Below, one piece after another: positions 15,871 to 24,942 of a stretch of DNA of 64,000 nt. The notes under the pieces were generated by a model. It searched no databases. It was not told where the DNA came from and worked only from the letters and a program-made list of their open reading frames with translations. Every line of letters begins with the position of its first letter. Position 1 is the stretch's first letter. The translations under genes and the position numbers were made by a program. The stretch lies in assembly GCA_003611955.1 (NCBI GenBank), contig RAZE01000008.1:62001-126000 (forward strand), read 5' to 3'. This DNA is from a bacterium 1XD8-76 (GTDB taxonomy: Bacteria > Bacillota > Clostridia > Lachnospirales > Lachnospiraceae).

Positions 15871-17424
15871 TCAACCGAACAGGCTCGAAATGGAACTCTC
15901 CTTGGAATTCAGCTTGGATAACGCTACTTCCATCTGGGAGAATTTCTGATACCATCTGTCGATGTAATCGTTCAGCTTATCCTGCTCCGTCTTGATCTTA
16001 CTCTCGTATTTTTCCAGCTCGCTGTTCATCAGCTTATCGTTGTACACGGTAAAGGAGCTGCTGTAATCCGTACGGCCCATCTTCTCATCCAGCGCATTGT
16101 ACAGATTTGTGCTGAGCTGCTTAAAGAATTCTACCACGGTATCCGGATTGTTTGCAATAGCTTTCTTCAGTTTTTCCTCATTATTTTTTACAGTCGAGTC
16201 GTCCGGGTCGCCGTTGATATGATAGGCGTTCTTCTCATTGTCCTTCGCCTTGAAGTAACCCAACGTCTCGATACCGAAGTAAGAAAGATAGATATCTTTC
16301 CCTTCGTTTATTCCCTCGACGCCCGGCAGATGGGTCGTCATCATCGCTTCTTTCATCGCGTTCGCCACGCCGGACAGGGTGGAATCACGCCGAAGCAGCG
16401 CATCCTTGATCTTCTTCTCCCACTCCTCCACTTCCGTGTCGGACAGAGCGTCTTTCTCCTCGCTGGTCAGCGGCTCATACTTGGAAGCGCTCTCCGCATT
16501 GTAGAGCTTATCCATCTCGTTGATCAGCTCATTATATTTTTTGATGAAGCCTTTGATGGTATCATAGATACCATCGGTGTCCTGCTGGGTCGTCAGGGTG
16601 ATTGTCTCGCCCTCCGTCTCCTTCAGCGCCGTTATCGTGAGACCATTGATTTCAAAGGTATTGGTGGAAGAGGTAAACACGGCGCCGTTCAGCTCGATCT
16701 CAGAATCCACGCCCTGGATCATGGTCGCGCCATCCGTGCCCTTGGAGTAACCGTCGCTGTTATAATAGGACGAATAATCCAGCCCGAGATTCTTCAGTGC
16801 CGCTGCGGAATCCGCATCCCCACTCACAGCGCGGATATCAAAATGCGCATCCGCCCCGCTCTCCTTTGCGCTGATAAAAAAGCGCCCGGTAGCTTCGTCA
16901 AATTTGGCATTCAGTCCGGCTTCGCTAAATTTTTCAGTCAGATCCGCCACGGTCTCATTGCCGTTGATGCTGATCTCCTGCTTCTTTCCGCCGATCTCCA
17001 GCTCAAATTTCGTTTCCTTCTCTATCCCGATATCGGATAACTGTGTATCACCCGTTACCTTATTATTTCCGTTCTTTGACGTCAGTTTTCCGCCTGTCAG
17101 GTACGCCGTCGTCGCAATCTTGTTCACCTTCAGGGACTGCGTTCCGTTCACCGCGTTGCCGCCCGTGACAACGCTGACCGCATCCGGGTTGGAAACCTTC
17201 GTTATCTTCTTTGTGTAAGCGGAATCAAAACGCAGATCGCTCAGCACATCCGTGTAGAAAGAATATATCTTGGAGTTCAGTTCTTTCCACGCATCTATCT
17301 TCCAGCTCAGTTTCGTCTGGTCCTTTTTTATTTTGTCCACTTTCATGGAACGGGCGCTGGCCAGCTCCGTGATAATGGATTCCGTATCCAGACCGGAATT
17401 CATTCCGGTAATTCGAATTGTCAT
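15871..17424 (-). CDS. fliD: flagellar filament capping protein FliD
   Basis: A 517-residue extracellular cap (HAP2) on which flagellin assembles. The N-terminus MTIRITGMNSGLDTESIITE is diagnostic. FliD_N covers roughly residues 5-105 and FliD_C roughly 240-500, ending in helical heptads (YIDRWYQKFSQMEVALSKLN) that form the coiled-coil leg. The ATG has AGGAGG upstream. It is in the flaG-fliD-fliS-fliT-like unit driven by a sigma-28 promoter. It differs from the FliD-like gene at 11987 in having the full N-terminus. Confidence 0.97.
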   Translation of the reverse strand: MTIRITGMNSGLDTESIITELASARSMKVDKIKKDQTKLSWKIDAWKELNSKIYSFYTDVLSDLRFDSAYTKKITKVSNPDAVSVVTGGNAVNGTQSLKVNKIATTAYLTGGKLTSKNGNNKVTGDTQLSDIGIEKETKFELEIGGKKQEISINGNETVADLTEKFSEAGLNAKFDEATGRFFISAKESGADAHFDIRAVSGDADSAAALKNLGLDYSSYYNSDGYSKGTDGATMIQGVDSEIELNGAVFTSSTNTFEINGLTITALKETEGETITLTTQQDTDGIYDTIKGFIKKYNELINEMDKLYNAESASKYEPLTSEEKDALSDTEVEEWEKKIKDALLRRDSTLSGVANAMKEAMMTTHLPGVEGINEGKDIYLSYFGIETLGYFKAKDNEKNAYHINGDPDDSTVKNNEEKLKKAIANNPDTVVEFFKQLSTNLYNALDEKMGRTDYSSSFTVYNDKLMNSELEKYESKIKTEQDKLNDYIDRWYQKFSQMEVALSKLNSKESSISSLFG

Positions 17425-17462
17425 ACTCTATCCTGCCTCCTGTTTTTCAAAAACTTCGTTTT

Positions 17463-17924
17463 TCAGCCTCTCTCATCGATAAGAATACCGGCGATCTCCC
17501 ATACCTTGGCAATCATATCGAGTGTCTTTTCCGGAGGAACTTCTTTGATCACTTCCTTCGTATCCTTGTCAACGATCTTGATCGTCAGTCTGTTGGTCTT
17601 TTCATGAATGCCGAATATGGCAGAAGAATGGCTCAGGTTCTTGTTAAGCTGCTCCACCGCCTTCTTGATTTTCTCATTATGCTGTTTCGCATTTTCGGCG
17701 TAACTGTAGTTGCCGTCTTCCTTCTGACCACCGCCGGTATTTTCGGCATTGTTCTCGGACGCTTCCGTAGCTGCCGCTACGGACATCGTGGTAGGATCAA
17801 TGTTGTTTACTTGAGTCTCGGCAGGGTTCGCCTCCGTGCTAACCGGCTCCGTTCTCTGTGTTGCATTCTGCTGCAGGGGTTGCGCCTGCATTGTCATAAT
17901 ACTTCCTAATGGTTCTATTGCCAC
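17463..17924 (-). CDS. flaG: flagellar protein FlaG
   Basis: A 153-residue protein. The last 75 residues are the conserved FlaG domain: AVEQLNKNLSHSSAIFGIHE, LTIKIVDKDTKEVIKEVPPE and a tail near DMIAKVWEIAGILIDERG. The N-terminal 75 residues are low-complexity (Gln, Thr, Asn, Ala). FlaG influences filament length in other bacteria. The start is taken as GTG at 17924 because GGAGGTGAT lies 8 bases upstream; an ATG 8 codons earlier has no ribosome site. It is the first gene after a sigma-28 promoter. Confidence 0.92.
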   Translation of the reverse strand: MAIEPLGSIMTMQAQPLQQNATQRTEPVSTEANPAETQVNNIDPTTMSVAAATEASENNAENTGGGQKEDGNYSYAENAKQHNEKIKKAVEQLNKNLSHSSAIFGIHEKTNRLTIKIVDKDTKEVIKEVPPEKTLDMIAKVWEIAGILIDERG

Positions 17925-17970
17925 TTTGATCACCTCCGTGTGAGACATTTTTTTAGACTTCTTATTCTGT

Positions 17971-17997
17971 ATATCGGATAAATGTCGAAAATCTTTA
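17971..17997 (-). promoter_or_regulatory. sigma-28 (SigD) promoter for flaG-fliD-fliS
   Basis: TAAA at 17997-17994, exactly 15 bases, then TCCGATAT at 17978-17971, against the known consensus TAAA-N15-GCCGATAT. It shares the context CTAAAG...TTTTC with the promoter before flgM. Confidence 0.88.
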
Positions 17998-18030
17998 GTC
18001 CTGCCCACAAAAATTTCCACAAATGTTATC

Positions 18031-18063
18031 AAAAAAAGCCGCTTTTTTATAAAAGCAGCTTTT
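18031..18063 (-). terminator. terminator after csrA
   Basis: Stem AAAAGCTGCTTTT / AAAAGCGGCTTTT with a short ATAA loop, then TTTT. It ends the flgM-to-csrA unit just before the second sigma-28 promoter. Confidence 0.8.
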
Positions 18064-18072
18064 ATCCGGTTT

Positions 18073-18291
18073 TCAGAACAGATTGCCCAGTGCTTCTAGG
18101 TTCTCCGCCGCGTTCATCGCTTCCTTGTTCGCCTCCTGAATCTGAAGGTATACTTCCTTTCTGTAGATGGGCACTTCCTTCGGTGCCGAAATGCCGATCT
18201 TCACCTGATCGCCCCTGATGTCAAGGATCGTGATCTCAATATCGTTGTTGATGACAAGGGCTTCATTTTTCTTTCTGGATAATGCCAGCAT
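18073..18291 (-). CDS. csrA: carbon storage/flagellar translational regulator CsrA
   Basis: A 72-residue RNA-binding dimer that blocks ribosome binding on flagellin and other mRNAs. [20 protein letters not shown], the [13 protein letters not shown] core and VPIYRKEVY are family hallmarks. In Firmicutes it is antagonised by FliW, encoded immediately upstream with one base between the fliW stop and this ATG. Its C-terminus (EALGNLF) is short, as expected for the FliW-regulated type. Confidence 0.98.
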   Translation of the reverse strand: MLALSRKKNEALVINNDIEITILDIRGDQVKIGISAPKEVPIYRKEVYLQIQEANKEAMNAAENLEALGNLF

Positions 18292-18292
18292 C

Positions 18293-18757
18293 TTATTCAC
18301 CCGCCCTTTCTTTCTTTTTCTGCAAAATATCATAGATCATGAATTTCACCGGAAATTCTCCGGCCTCGCTGTCTATAATGATCTGGCAGCCCGTCTTGTT
18401 CTCCGCATTCAGAATGATCGGCGCCTGCAGATTCACGCTCATCTGCTTCAAATCTTTCGGCACGGTCACCGTCACGAGTACCAGTATCTCCTCCGGGTCC
18501 AGTTTCCCGAGCGGCTTTAACAATTCATCCTCCACCACCGGGTTGTAGCTCTCCTTCACATAGAGCGGATCCATCACCGGCATCGCGAAAGCAGGCTCAT
18601 CCAAAGACTGCAGCCATTTGATGCCCCCCGCCTTTTCCGCGTCGTAGAGCAGTGTAAACTTTTTCAAGTCCGGGAAGCCTATGATACCGCTGCCAAACGT
18701 TATGATCTTGGTATCATCGATCTCAATTTCTCCAAACACTCTGGTCGTTATTACCAT
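18293..18757 (-). CDS. fliW: flagellar assembly factor FliW
   Basis: A 154-residue protein that binds CsrA and, alternatively, flagellin, forming a feedback switch for flagellin synthesis. Conserved stretches are [36 protein letters not shown] and [20 protein letters not shown]. The ATG at 18757 has GAGGAG 6 bases upstream. It is coupled to csrA by a one-base gap and follows flgL, the usual order in Clostridia. Confidence 0.98.
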   Translation of the reverse strand: MVITTRVFGEIEIDDTKIITFGSGIIGFPDLKKFTLLYDAEKAGGIKWLQSLDEPAFAMPVMDPLYVKESYNPVVEDELLKPLGKLDPEEILVLVTVTVPKDLKQMSVNLQAPIILNAENKTGCQIIIDSEAGEFPVKFMIYDILQKKKERAGE

Positions 18758-18801
18758 ACCCTTCTCCTCTTCCATCCGCAATATACATCACACTATATTT
18801 T

Positions 18802-20457
18802 TTAAATAAAATCCATCAAATTTACCTGCATGATCTTACCGGTTGCTTTCAGCGCCGCCTCGTAAGTCATCTCCGCGCTGGTCAGCTGTACTACCGCCTC
18901 CGAGAGATCCACGTCCTCGTTCTCGGACTTCAGCGTGTCGAAAGTAGCCTTCGTGGAACAGAGCCTGCTGCTCACCAGTTCCAGCCTGCTGCTCCTTGCG
19001 CCGCAGCTCGTCACCGCCACGCTCACCTCATCCAGAAAGCCCTGCATCACGGTAATTCCGCCCTTAAACTTCGCCTGCACCACCTGTCTCTCGTAGGTGA
19101 GCGCCTTGTTCGCCGCGTCCAGCTGATCGTTGAGTTCTTTCTGCTTGGCAGGATCCGTCTCTTTCTCCAGAAGACCTTTCAGTGTGGTCACCACATCCTC
19201 CACCTTCTTCATCTTCTCCAGAGCCTGTATCATATCGTCCACTTCCCTGTTGACGGACGGATTGAAACACTCCTCCGCTATGGTGTTGACCTGCAGGCGC
19301 TGGTTGAATCCCACGTCATACTCGATCACCTGACGGTCACTGCCGTGCTCCAGATAACTGGGGTTATATACAAGGTCATTCGCTGTATCCGGAGCGGCGG
19401 GCGTCGAATCCAGAGTCCCGTCTTTTCCTGCTGTCACACAGTAAAAATAGTGCTCCGGCCTCAGATCCCCGTCCTTGAACTCCGATTTCTGGTAAGTCAC
19501 TCTGAACTCTCCCTCATTTACATTGCTGGTAAGAGGATCATCCACCAGACCGGAAAGCTCTTTATAGATATCCTCGCCCAGAAGCAGTTCACCGGTGTCA
19601 GCGAGATAGATCACATCATTTTCATGGCCGGTCTGCCCGATCATCGTATAAGGGCTTGGAACATCCGTGGATTTCGCCGTCGTAATACCGGCGCCGCCCG
19701 GGACGGGTATTCCATCCACCGTTTTCCCGTTTGCGTCAATTTTTACCGTCTGCCCGTTCTTGTCGAGGTATTCCAGGGCAGGTATCACATTCTCCTCACA
19801 CCCTTTATAGGACAGCCTGATGCGGTGGTACTCCGCCTTGTCGATAAGCTGTTCCTTCACATCCACATAGTCGCCCTGGGTTCCCTCCCGCAGATTGGTG
19901 AGATCCTGCCAGTTTCCGCCCGCATCCTGAAAACTGGTATCCACAAACGTGTTCGTCTTCAGATCATCCGCCGTGAACTGCTCTGTGATCTGATAGGGCT
20001 TCTTCGTATTCTCCCCAAACATCAGGGAACTCTCCGTGCGATAGCCGGTAAAGACATAACGCCCCGCATAATCCGCGTCCCCGGTGGCATACACTTCCTT
20101 CTGCAGAGCCTTGAGCTGCTCTAAGATAATATCTCTGTTCTGACTGGTCAGATATTCATTGGCGCCCTTGTCGTACTGCTTGATCATATCCGTGATGACT
20201 TCCGTCACCTGCTGCATGGCGTCCTCCGTCGTCTTCAGCCACGCGTCGGCATCCTTTGCGTTGCGGGAGTAATACTGCGTGATCTCCACTACGCTGCTGC
20301 GGAGCCTGAGCGCCCTGATCGCCACGATCGGATCGTCGGAAGGCCTTACGATCTTCTTTCCGGAAGTAACCTGGCTGCTTCGATAGTCCTCCGCCACCTT
20401 CGCCAGGTTGATATTGGAAAGTGAATTATTCTGCATGATCTTATTTGTGATTCTCAT
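18802..20457 (-). CDS. flgL: flagellar hook-filament junction protein FlgL
   Basis: A 551-residue junction protein (HAP3). The N-terminal coiled-coil region MRITNKIMQNNSLSNINLAK and GKKIVRPSDDPIVAIRALRL, and the C-terminal NEDVDLSEAVVQLTSAEMTY with EAALKATGKIMQVNLMDFI, are flagellin-like and conserved. It is much longer than typical FlgL of about 300 residues; the extra length is in the surface-exposed middle (about residues 150-400). The ATG has AGGAG upstream. It follows flgK by 29 bases. Confidence 0.95.
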   Translation of the reverse strand: MRITNKIMQNNSLSNINLAKVAEDYRSSQVTSGKKIVRPSDDPIVAIRALRLRSSVVEITQYYSRNAKDADAWLKTTEDAMQQVTEVITDMIKQYDKGANEYLTSQNRDIILEQLKALQKEVYATGDADYAGRYVFTGYRTESSLMFGENTKKPYQITEQFTADDLKTNTFVDTSFQDAGGNWQDLTNLREGTQGDYVDVKEQLIDKAEYHRIRLSYKGCEENVIPALEYLDKNGQTVKIDANGKTVDGIPVPGGAGITTAKSTDVPSPYTMIGQTGHENDVIYLADTGELLLGEDIYKELSGLVDDPLTSNVNEGEFRVTYQKSEFKDGDLRPEHYFYCVTAGKDGTLDSTPAAPDTANDLVYNPSYLEHGSDRQVIEYDVGFNQRLQVNTIAEECFNPSVNREVDDMIQALEKMKKVEDVVTTLKGLLEKETDPAKQKELNDQLDAANKALTYERQVVQAKFKGGITVMQGFLDEVSVAVTSCGARSSRLELVSSRLCSTKATFDTLKSENEDVDLSEAVVQLTSAEMTYEAALKATGKIMQVNLMDFI

Positions 20458-20486
20458 TCTGTTCTCCTATAAAATGTAAGTTTCCT

Positions 20487-22424
20487 TTACACCCCGGTCT
20501 CCAGGATCAGTCTGTCATAAACCTCCGAAAAGGTGGATATCAGTTTACATGCCAGCGTATAGCTGTCCTGCAGGTGCACCACGCTCAGCGCCTCCTCGTC
20601 CTCGTCCACACCGGAGATGGAAAGTCTCTGATTTTCCAGCGATTTCCTGAGCACCAGATAATTTTCTTCAAAAGTCTCCGCACTGCCCGCCGCCAGCGTG
20701 ATATCCCCCAGCACACAGGTCAGGAATTCTCCCGCGTCAGCCCCTCTGAAGCTCAGCTTCGAAGAGTCCGACAGAGTGTCCAAAACCTCTTTCATATTGT
20801 CGTACTGGGATTCCCCGTCCGACTCCGGATCTTTCTTGACGCCCAGCAGTTCCGGATTTGCCTTCATGGCATCCAGTATCGTAAAGTTTGCCGCCGTCAT
20901 CCGGAAGTAGGTATCGTCCTGGCAGGATATCGTGTAAGACTGCCCCGCCTTGTAATCTCCCGAGAACAGATCTACGCTGTTCCCGCCTGCCGCATCCGTG
21001 TGATCAAATTTCCCCTCCGTACTGTCCGGGTAATCGGAGGTAAACATCAGACATCCCGGTTTTCCGTCATCCGTATAACCGGATTTCAAAATATCGTTCA
21101 CCGACCGGGAGAAAAGCCTGAGCCATTCATTCATCTGCTCCTGATAGTAGGGAATCCCCTGGTAATCGATGCTGCTTCCGGTGGACGCATTCTTTTCGTT
21201 GATGTTGATGTCAATATGCTCCCCTTCTGCCAGCGTCAAGGTATAACTGCAGTTTCCGTCCTTATCTCTCGTAAAGGTCCAGCCGTCGTATTTATAGAGC
21301 GTATTCCCGATATTGACCGTGCCAGCCTCCGCCAACGTACATTTATTTAAATCGGTCAGATGTTCCGCACTCACGCTGACTGTGACAGTCTGAACAGGGC
21401 GCCCGTCCTTGCCTATCACGACATTTCCGTTCGCGTCCAGCTTATCCTGCGCGTTTCCGACTACTGTCCCGCGGAAGTTTTCTCCGTTGTTTCCGTCCCT
21501 GAGTTTCAGAAGAGCCGACAGCGCTCCTCCCATCTGGGAGTTCGTGCTGTTGAACATGTCGCCGCCCACCCAGTAAATATCGTACAACCCTACGATATCG
21601 CTCTGGTTGACCTTGTCGTTCGCCACCCTCGCCCTGCACTCCAACTCAAATCTCATGTTGTTGTCCACCAGCATCTGCCCGCCGGCGATCCGCACCATAT
21701 AGCGGGTGGCCCCGGTCTCCCTGTCGGGGTCGTTGCTGTCGTAGATAGGGCTCTCCGTCACCTCCACATCCACGATCTGAGAGAGCTGATCCACAAGCAC
21801 ATCCCTCTTGTCGCGAAGCTCATTCGCCTTGCTGCCGGCGAGCTCCACCACGTTGATCTGCTTATTCAACGTCTGAATCTCCTTGCTGATCGAGTTGATC
21901 TGTTCCACTCTCACCTTGACTTCATCGTTGATGTCCTTCTGCAGTCTCTCCAGATTTTTGGAGGCCGTGTTAAAGTACTCCACCAGCTTTTCCGCTGTCC
22001 CCACAAAGTCCTTCTTCGCGGTGGCGCTGCCCGCATTTTTCAAAACTTCCTCTATGCCGAGCACTTTCATATTGTCAAATACCGATTTAAAACCGGTCTT
22101 GCCGTCATCCTTAAAATAGTTCTGAACCATCTGCATGTAATAGTTCTTCGTCGTATAGTCCCCGTAACTGGTCTCGTTCTCGCGGTATTTGGTGTCGTAA
22201 AATTCATCCCGGATCCTCTCGATCGCCAGCGTCTGCACGCCGGCTCCCGAGCAGCCGTACGTCGCGAAAGCGCGGAGCGGATCCGCCGCCTGCTGCACGA
22301 CCCTCTGTCTGCTGTAGCCTTCCGTATCTTTGTTGGATATGTTGTTTGCCGCCGTATTGAGCGCCGCGTTCGCCGCCCGAAGTCCCGAGCCCGCTATGTT
22401 AAGTCCAAAAAATGTAGAAGCCAT
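20487..22424 (-). CDS. flgK: flagellar hook-associated protein FlgK (copy with 645 residues)
   Basis: HAP1, which joins hook and filament. The N-terminus FFGLNIAGSGLRAANAALNT and AANNISNKDTEGYSRQRVV is the FlgK/FlgE-type rod-hook signature, and the C-terminus VVHLQDSYTLACKLISTFSE matches the conserved end. The central part (about residues 250-520) is variable. GGAGAG precedes the ATG. It lies directly after a second flgK-like gene at 22442-24058. Confidence 0.93.
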   Translation of the reverse strand: MASTFFGLNIAGSGLRAANAALNTAANNISNKDTEGYSRQRVVQQAADPLRAFATYGCSGAGVQTLAIERIRDEFYDTKYRENETSYGDYTTKNYYMQMVQNYFKDDGKTGFKSVFDNMKVLGIEEVLKNAGSATAKKDFVGTAEKLVEYFNTASKNLERLQKDINDEVKVRVEQINSISKEIQTLNKQINVVELAGSKANELRDKRDVLVDQLSQIVDVEVTESPIYDSNDPDRETGATRYMVRIAGGQMLVDNNMRFELECRARVANDKVNQSDIVGLYDIYWVGGDMFNSTNSQMGGALSALLKLRDGNNGENFRGTVVGNAQDKLDANGNVVIGKDGRPVQTVTVSVSAEHLTDLNKCTLAEAGTVNIGNTLYKYDGWTFTRDKDGNCSYTLTLAEGEHIDININEKNASTGSSIDYQGIPYYQEQMNEWLRLFSRSVNDILKSGYTDDGKPGCLMFTSDYPDSTEGKFDHTDAAGGNSVDLFSGDYKAGQSYTISCQDDTYFRMTAANFTILDAMKANPELLGVKKDPESDGESQYDNMKEVLDTLSDSSKLSFRGADAGEFLTCVLGDITLAAGSAETFEENYLVLRKSLENQRLSISGVDEDEEALSVVHLQDSYTLACKLISTFSEVYDRLILETGV

Positions 22425-22441
22425 TTTTCTCTCCTCTGATT

Positions 22442-24058
22442 TTATGCGCCGAACTGGTTGAGCATATTCTCCAGCATGCTGTTCAGCGTCGTGATGTATC
22501 TGCTCGCCACATTGTAGGCGTTCTGGAATTTGATCATAAACTGCAGTTCTTCATCCGTGGAGACGCCGAGTACCTGTTCTCTCGCAAAATTTGCCTCTTC
22601 CTGGGTGTCGAGCTGATATTCATAGAGCAGCTTATTTACGTTTCCGGTGTTAGCCACCTGGTACACGAGATCATTGTAGTACTCCGAAAAGCTGGAACGT
22701 TTTTCCGTGTTGGGATTCAACGTGTAATCCTGTTTGGAGAAAGCGTCCTTCAGTTTCCCGGTAGTCACATAATCCGCCTCCCCCGTCTCCGTCACAAAGT
22801 TGAGCAGAGCCGGCTGCTGCAAAAATTTCTCGTTGACCCGGATGTTCCCCACGTGCCAGCCTTCCACATCGCTGATCCGGACAAAGAGAGCGTCGTCCAC
22901 CTCCGCGTATTCGTCCGGCGTCATGGTGTCCGGATCAACGCTGCCATCCGTGTAGCCGGCCTCCTTTAAGATCTTGTTGACTTCAATGGCGATATTGCTG
23001 ATCAGCTTGTCGAACTCCGCCTGAATGTTCATACAGATCGAGGGCGCGATTTTCTGATTGTATTCCTCCGCATTCTCCATCTCGCTGCAGTTGGCAGAGT
23101 GATCACCCCTCACCAGCAGGATGGCTTTCAGTCTGCCGACATCCGTGTTGGCGGCACTGGATATCTCGCTCTCGAGATTAAACACCTGCCCCTTCTTCAC
23201 CTCTTCCGGGCTGTAGACCACCTCGCCCTTCTCATTGAGGCTGCTCTCTATAATGTGGGGCCAGAATGGGGTGTAAAATCCGCTCTCATTTTCGTCCAGT
23301 TTCATCTCATAGCAGGTCGTGCGCTTCACAAAGTCCACGCCTTCTATCTGAACCGAGACATAGCCGTCTATATCTTCCGAGTAGGATATATTGCACAGTT
23401 CCGACATCTGATCCAGAATGTAGTTCCTCTCATCCTTAAAATCATTGGCTTTCTCCATGCCGCCGACCTCAATGTTGACGATCTGTTTGTTCAGCTCGGT
23501 CAGACGCTTCCCGTACTCGTTCAGCTTATCCACATGTTTTTTTACTTCTCTGTTGAGATTGTACTGGTAGTCCTGAAGACTCTTGTAAACCTTGCTCGCA
23601 CGCTCCATCAGCGTCTGTGCCTTGGAAACAAAAAGTCCCTGATTTACCGCGCTCTCAGGGTGTCCCGCCAGTTCCTGTATGGTCTTCCAGTACTCGTCGA
23701 TCGCCTCGCCGAAATTCTTGTCGCCCATCTCGCTGAGCAGATCCTGCACATGAGTCAACGTCTCATAGGACACTTCATAGAAAGCGCTTCTGCCCGACTC
23801 TCTCCTATAAACCTGATCCAGGAAAAAATTTCTGACCTGCCTTGTCTCCGCATAGCGGACGCCCATGCCGATTTCTTTGGCCGCCACCTTCGTCGTGGCC
23901 TCCGAAAGAATGTTGTAATGACGTGTAGACTGAGATACCTGCTGCCTTGTATAGCCCTTGGTATCCGCATTAGATACGTTGTGTGCTGTTGTATTCAAAG
24001 CGTCGGAAGCGACTTTCAGAGCCGTAGTTCCGACGTACAGTCCGCTGAATAATGACAT
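22442..24058 (-). CDS. flgK: second FlgK-type hook-associated protein (538 residues)
   Basis: Starts MSLFSGLYVGTTALKVASDA with LNTTAHNVSNADTKGYTRQQ, a clear FlgK N-terminus. The end ELQFMIKFQNAYNVASRYIT is the FlgK C-terminal helix pair. It is shorter and different in sequence from the neighbouring 645-residue copy, so the pair is an old duplication rather than a recent one. Both could be used together at the junction, or one could be specialised. GGTGAGAG lies before the ATG. It follows flgN by 16 bases. Confidence 0.92.
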   Translation of the reverse strand: MSLFSGLYVGTTALKVASDALNTTAHNVSNADTKGYTRQQVSQSTRHYNILSEATTKVAAKEIGMGVRYAETRQVRNFFLDQVYRRESGRSAFYEVSYETLTHVQDLLSEMGDKNFGEAIDEYWKTIQELAGHPESAVNQGLFVSKAQTLMERASKVYKSLQDYQYNLNREVKKHVDKLNEYGKRLTELNKQIVNIEVGGMEKANDFKDERNYILDQMSELCNISYSEDIDGYVSVQIEGVDFVKRTTCYEMKLDENESGFYTPFWPHIIESSLNEKGEVVYSPEEVKKGQVFNLESEISSAANTDVGRLKAILLVRGDHSANCSEMENAEEYNQKIAPSICMNIQAEFDKLISNIAIEVNKILKEAGYTDGSVDPDTMTPDEYAEVDDALFVRISDVEGWHVGNIRVNEKFLQQPALLNFVTETGEADYVTTGKLKDAFSKQDYTLNPNTEKRSSFSEYYNDLVYQVANTGNVNKLLYEYQLDTQEEANFAREQVLGVSTDEELQFMIKFQNAYNVASRYITTLNSMLENMLNQFGA

Positions 24059-24074
24059 ACTCTCACCTCAAATG

Positions 24075-24593
24075 TTATTGTTTCGCATCAAATCTTCCCC
24101 TCGCACCTCCTATAACGGATCCGTCGCTGTAAGCGTCTCTGTTATAGTTTGCCGTCTCGGGCGCGGATTTCATTGCCTGATAGACGTTCAGTTCAAACTG
24201 CGCCATCTCAAGAGCCTTCTCGATCAGATCCAGATTGTGCTCGTTGATCTGCTTCATACGGTATACTACCGTCTTCAGCCGGTTCTGGCAGGCTTCCATC
24301 TGTGCCTTCTCCACCGGTCTCCTCTCGAGAATCCGAATCATATCCGCGAGTTTCAGTGCCTCAACATCCGTGTTAAGTACGCCTGCAATTTCTTTCATCA
24401 CATTTCGTCGTTCATTCTCAATGCGATTAATTCTGCCCGCTGCAAGCTGCTCCTCGTCCGTGATAGCCTGCAGCGTCTCGAGATCCCCTTTGATGACCGC
24501 GGGGGTCTTTTTCATGGATAACTCTACCAGTGCCTCGTATTCATCGCTCTCCCTGTTCAAAGTATCCATTAAATTTTCGATCAGGCTCGCCAC
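24075..24593 (-). CDS. flgN: flagellar export chaperone FlgN
   Basis: A 172-residue helical chaperone for FlgK and FlgL. FlgN-type features are the N-terminal helix SLIENLMDTLNRESDEYEAL with VELSMKKTPAVIKGDLETLQ and the segment AITDEEQLAAGRINRIENER. The start codon is GTG at 24593, with GAGGGAATAA upstream. It is placed between flgM and the two flgK genes, as expected. Confidence 0.93.
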   Translation of the reverse strand: MASLIENLMDTLNRESDEYEALVELSMKKTPAVIKGDLETLQAITDEEQLAAGRINRIENERRNVMKEIAGVLNTDVEALKLADMIRILERRPVEKAQMEACQNRLKTVVYRMKQINEHNLDLIEKALEMAQFELNVYQAMKSAPETANYNRDAYSDGSVIGGARGRFDAKQ

Positions 24594-24611
24594 TGGTTAT
24601 TCCCTCATTTC

Positions 24612-24884
24612 TCAAATTTGTCCCGCTGCTCTCAGCAGCTTGTCAGCAAATTTTTCACCGCTCACATCATAAGTTCCGTTATTCACCGCAGCTCTGATCG
24701 GCTCCGTAATATCTGTCCTGATATCCGGCGCTGCTGCCACTGCCTGCTTTGCCGTCTGAATTTCTTTACCGATATTAGAGATCACCAGGCCGTCCTTACG
24801 GCTGACAGTCTCGGCTTTTTTCCCCGCCGGCGACTTCTGGTTGTTATACATTTGCTGTACTTGAATATAAGGATTTATTTTCAT
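24612..24884 (-). CDS. flgM: anti-sigma-28 factor FlgM
   Basis: A 90-residue anti-sigma factor that holds sigma-28 inactive until hook completion. The C-terminal sigma-binding half reads TDITEPIRAAVNNGTYDVSG and EKFADKLLRAAGQI, while the N-terminus (MKINPYIQVQQMYNNQ) is flexible. The ATG at 24884 follows AAGGAGG with 8-base spacing. It heads the flagellar unit, and its promoter at 24916-24942 is itself sigma-28-type, making a feedback loop. Confidence 0.94.
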   Translation of the reverse strand: MKINPYIQVQQMYNNQKSPAGKKAETVSRKDGLVISNIGKEIQTAKQAVAAAPDIRTDITEPIRAAVNNGTYDVSGEKFADKLLRAAGQI

Positions 24885-24915
24885 CGCAGTTTCCTCCTTA
24901 TGTTTTATACTTATT

Positions 24916-24942
24916 GTATCGGACATTTCAGAAAAGACTTTA
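24916..24942 (-). promoter_or_regulatory. sigma-28 (SigD) promoter for flgM-flgN-flgK-flgK-flgL-fliW-csrA
   Basis: TAAA at 24942-24939, 15 bases, then TCCGATAC at 24923-24916. Spacing is the exact sigma-28 distance. The -35 overlaps the last codons of the upstream peptidase gene. Confidence 0.88.

Noticed and set aside
21360-22439. Plus-strand open frame antisense to flgK (about 359 codons)
   Set aside because: His/Val/Leu/Arg-rich composition typical of an antisense shadow, inside a gene with clear FlgK signatures.
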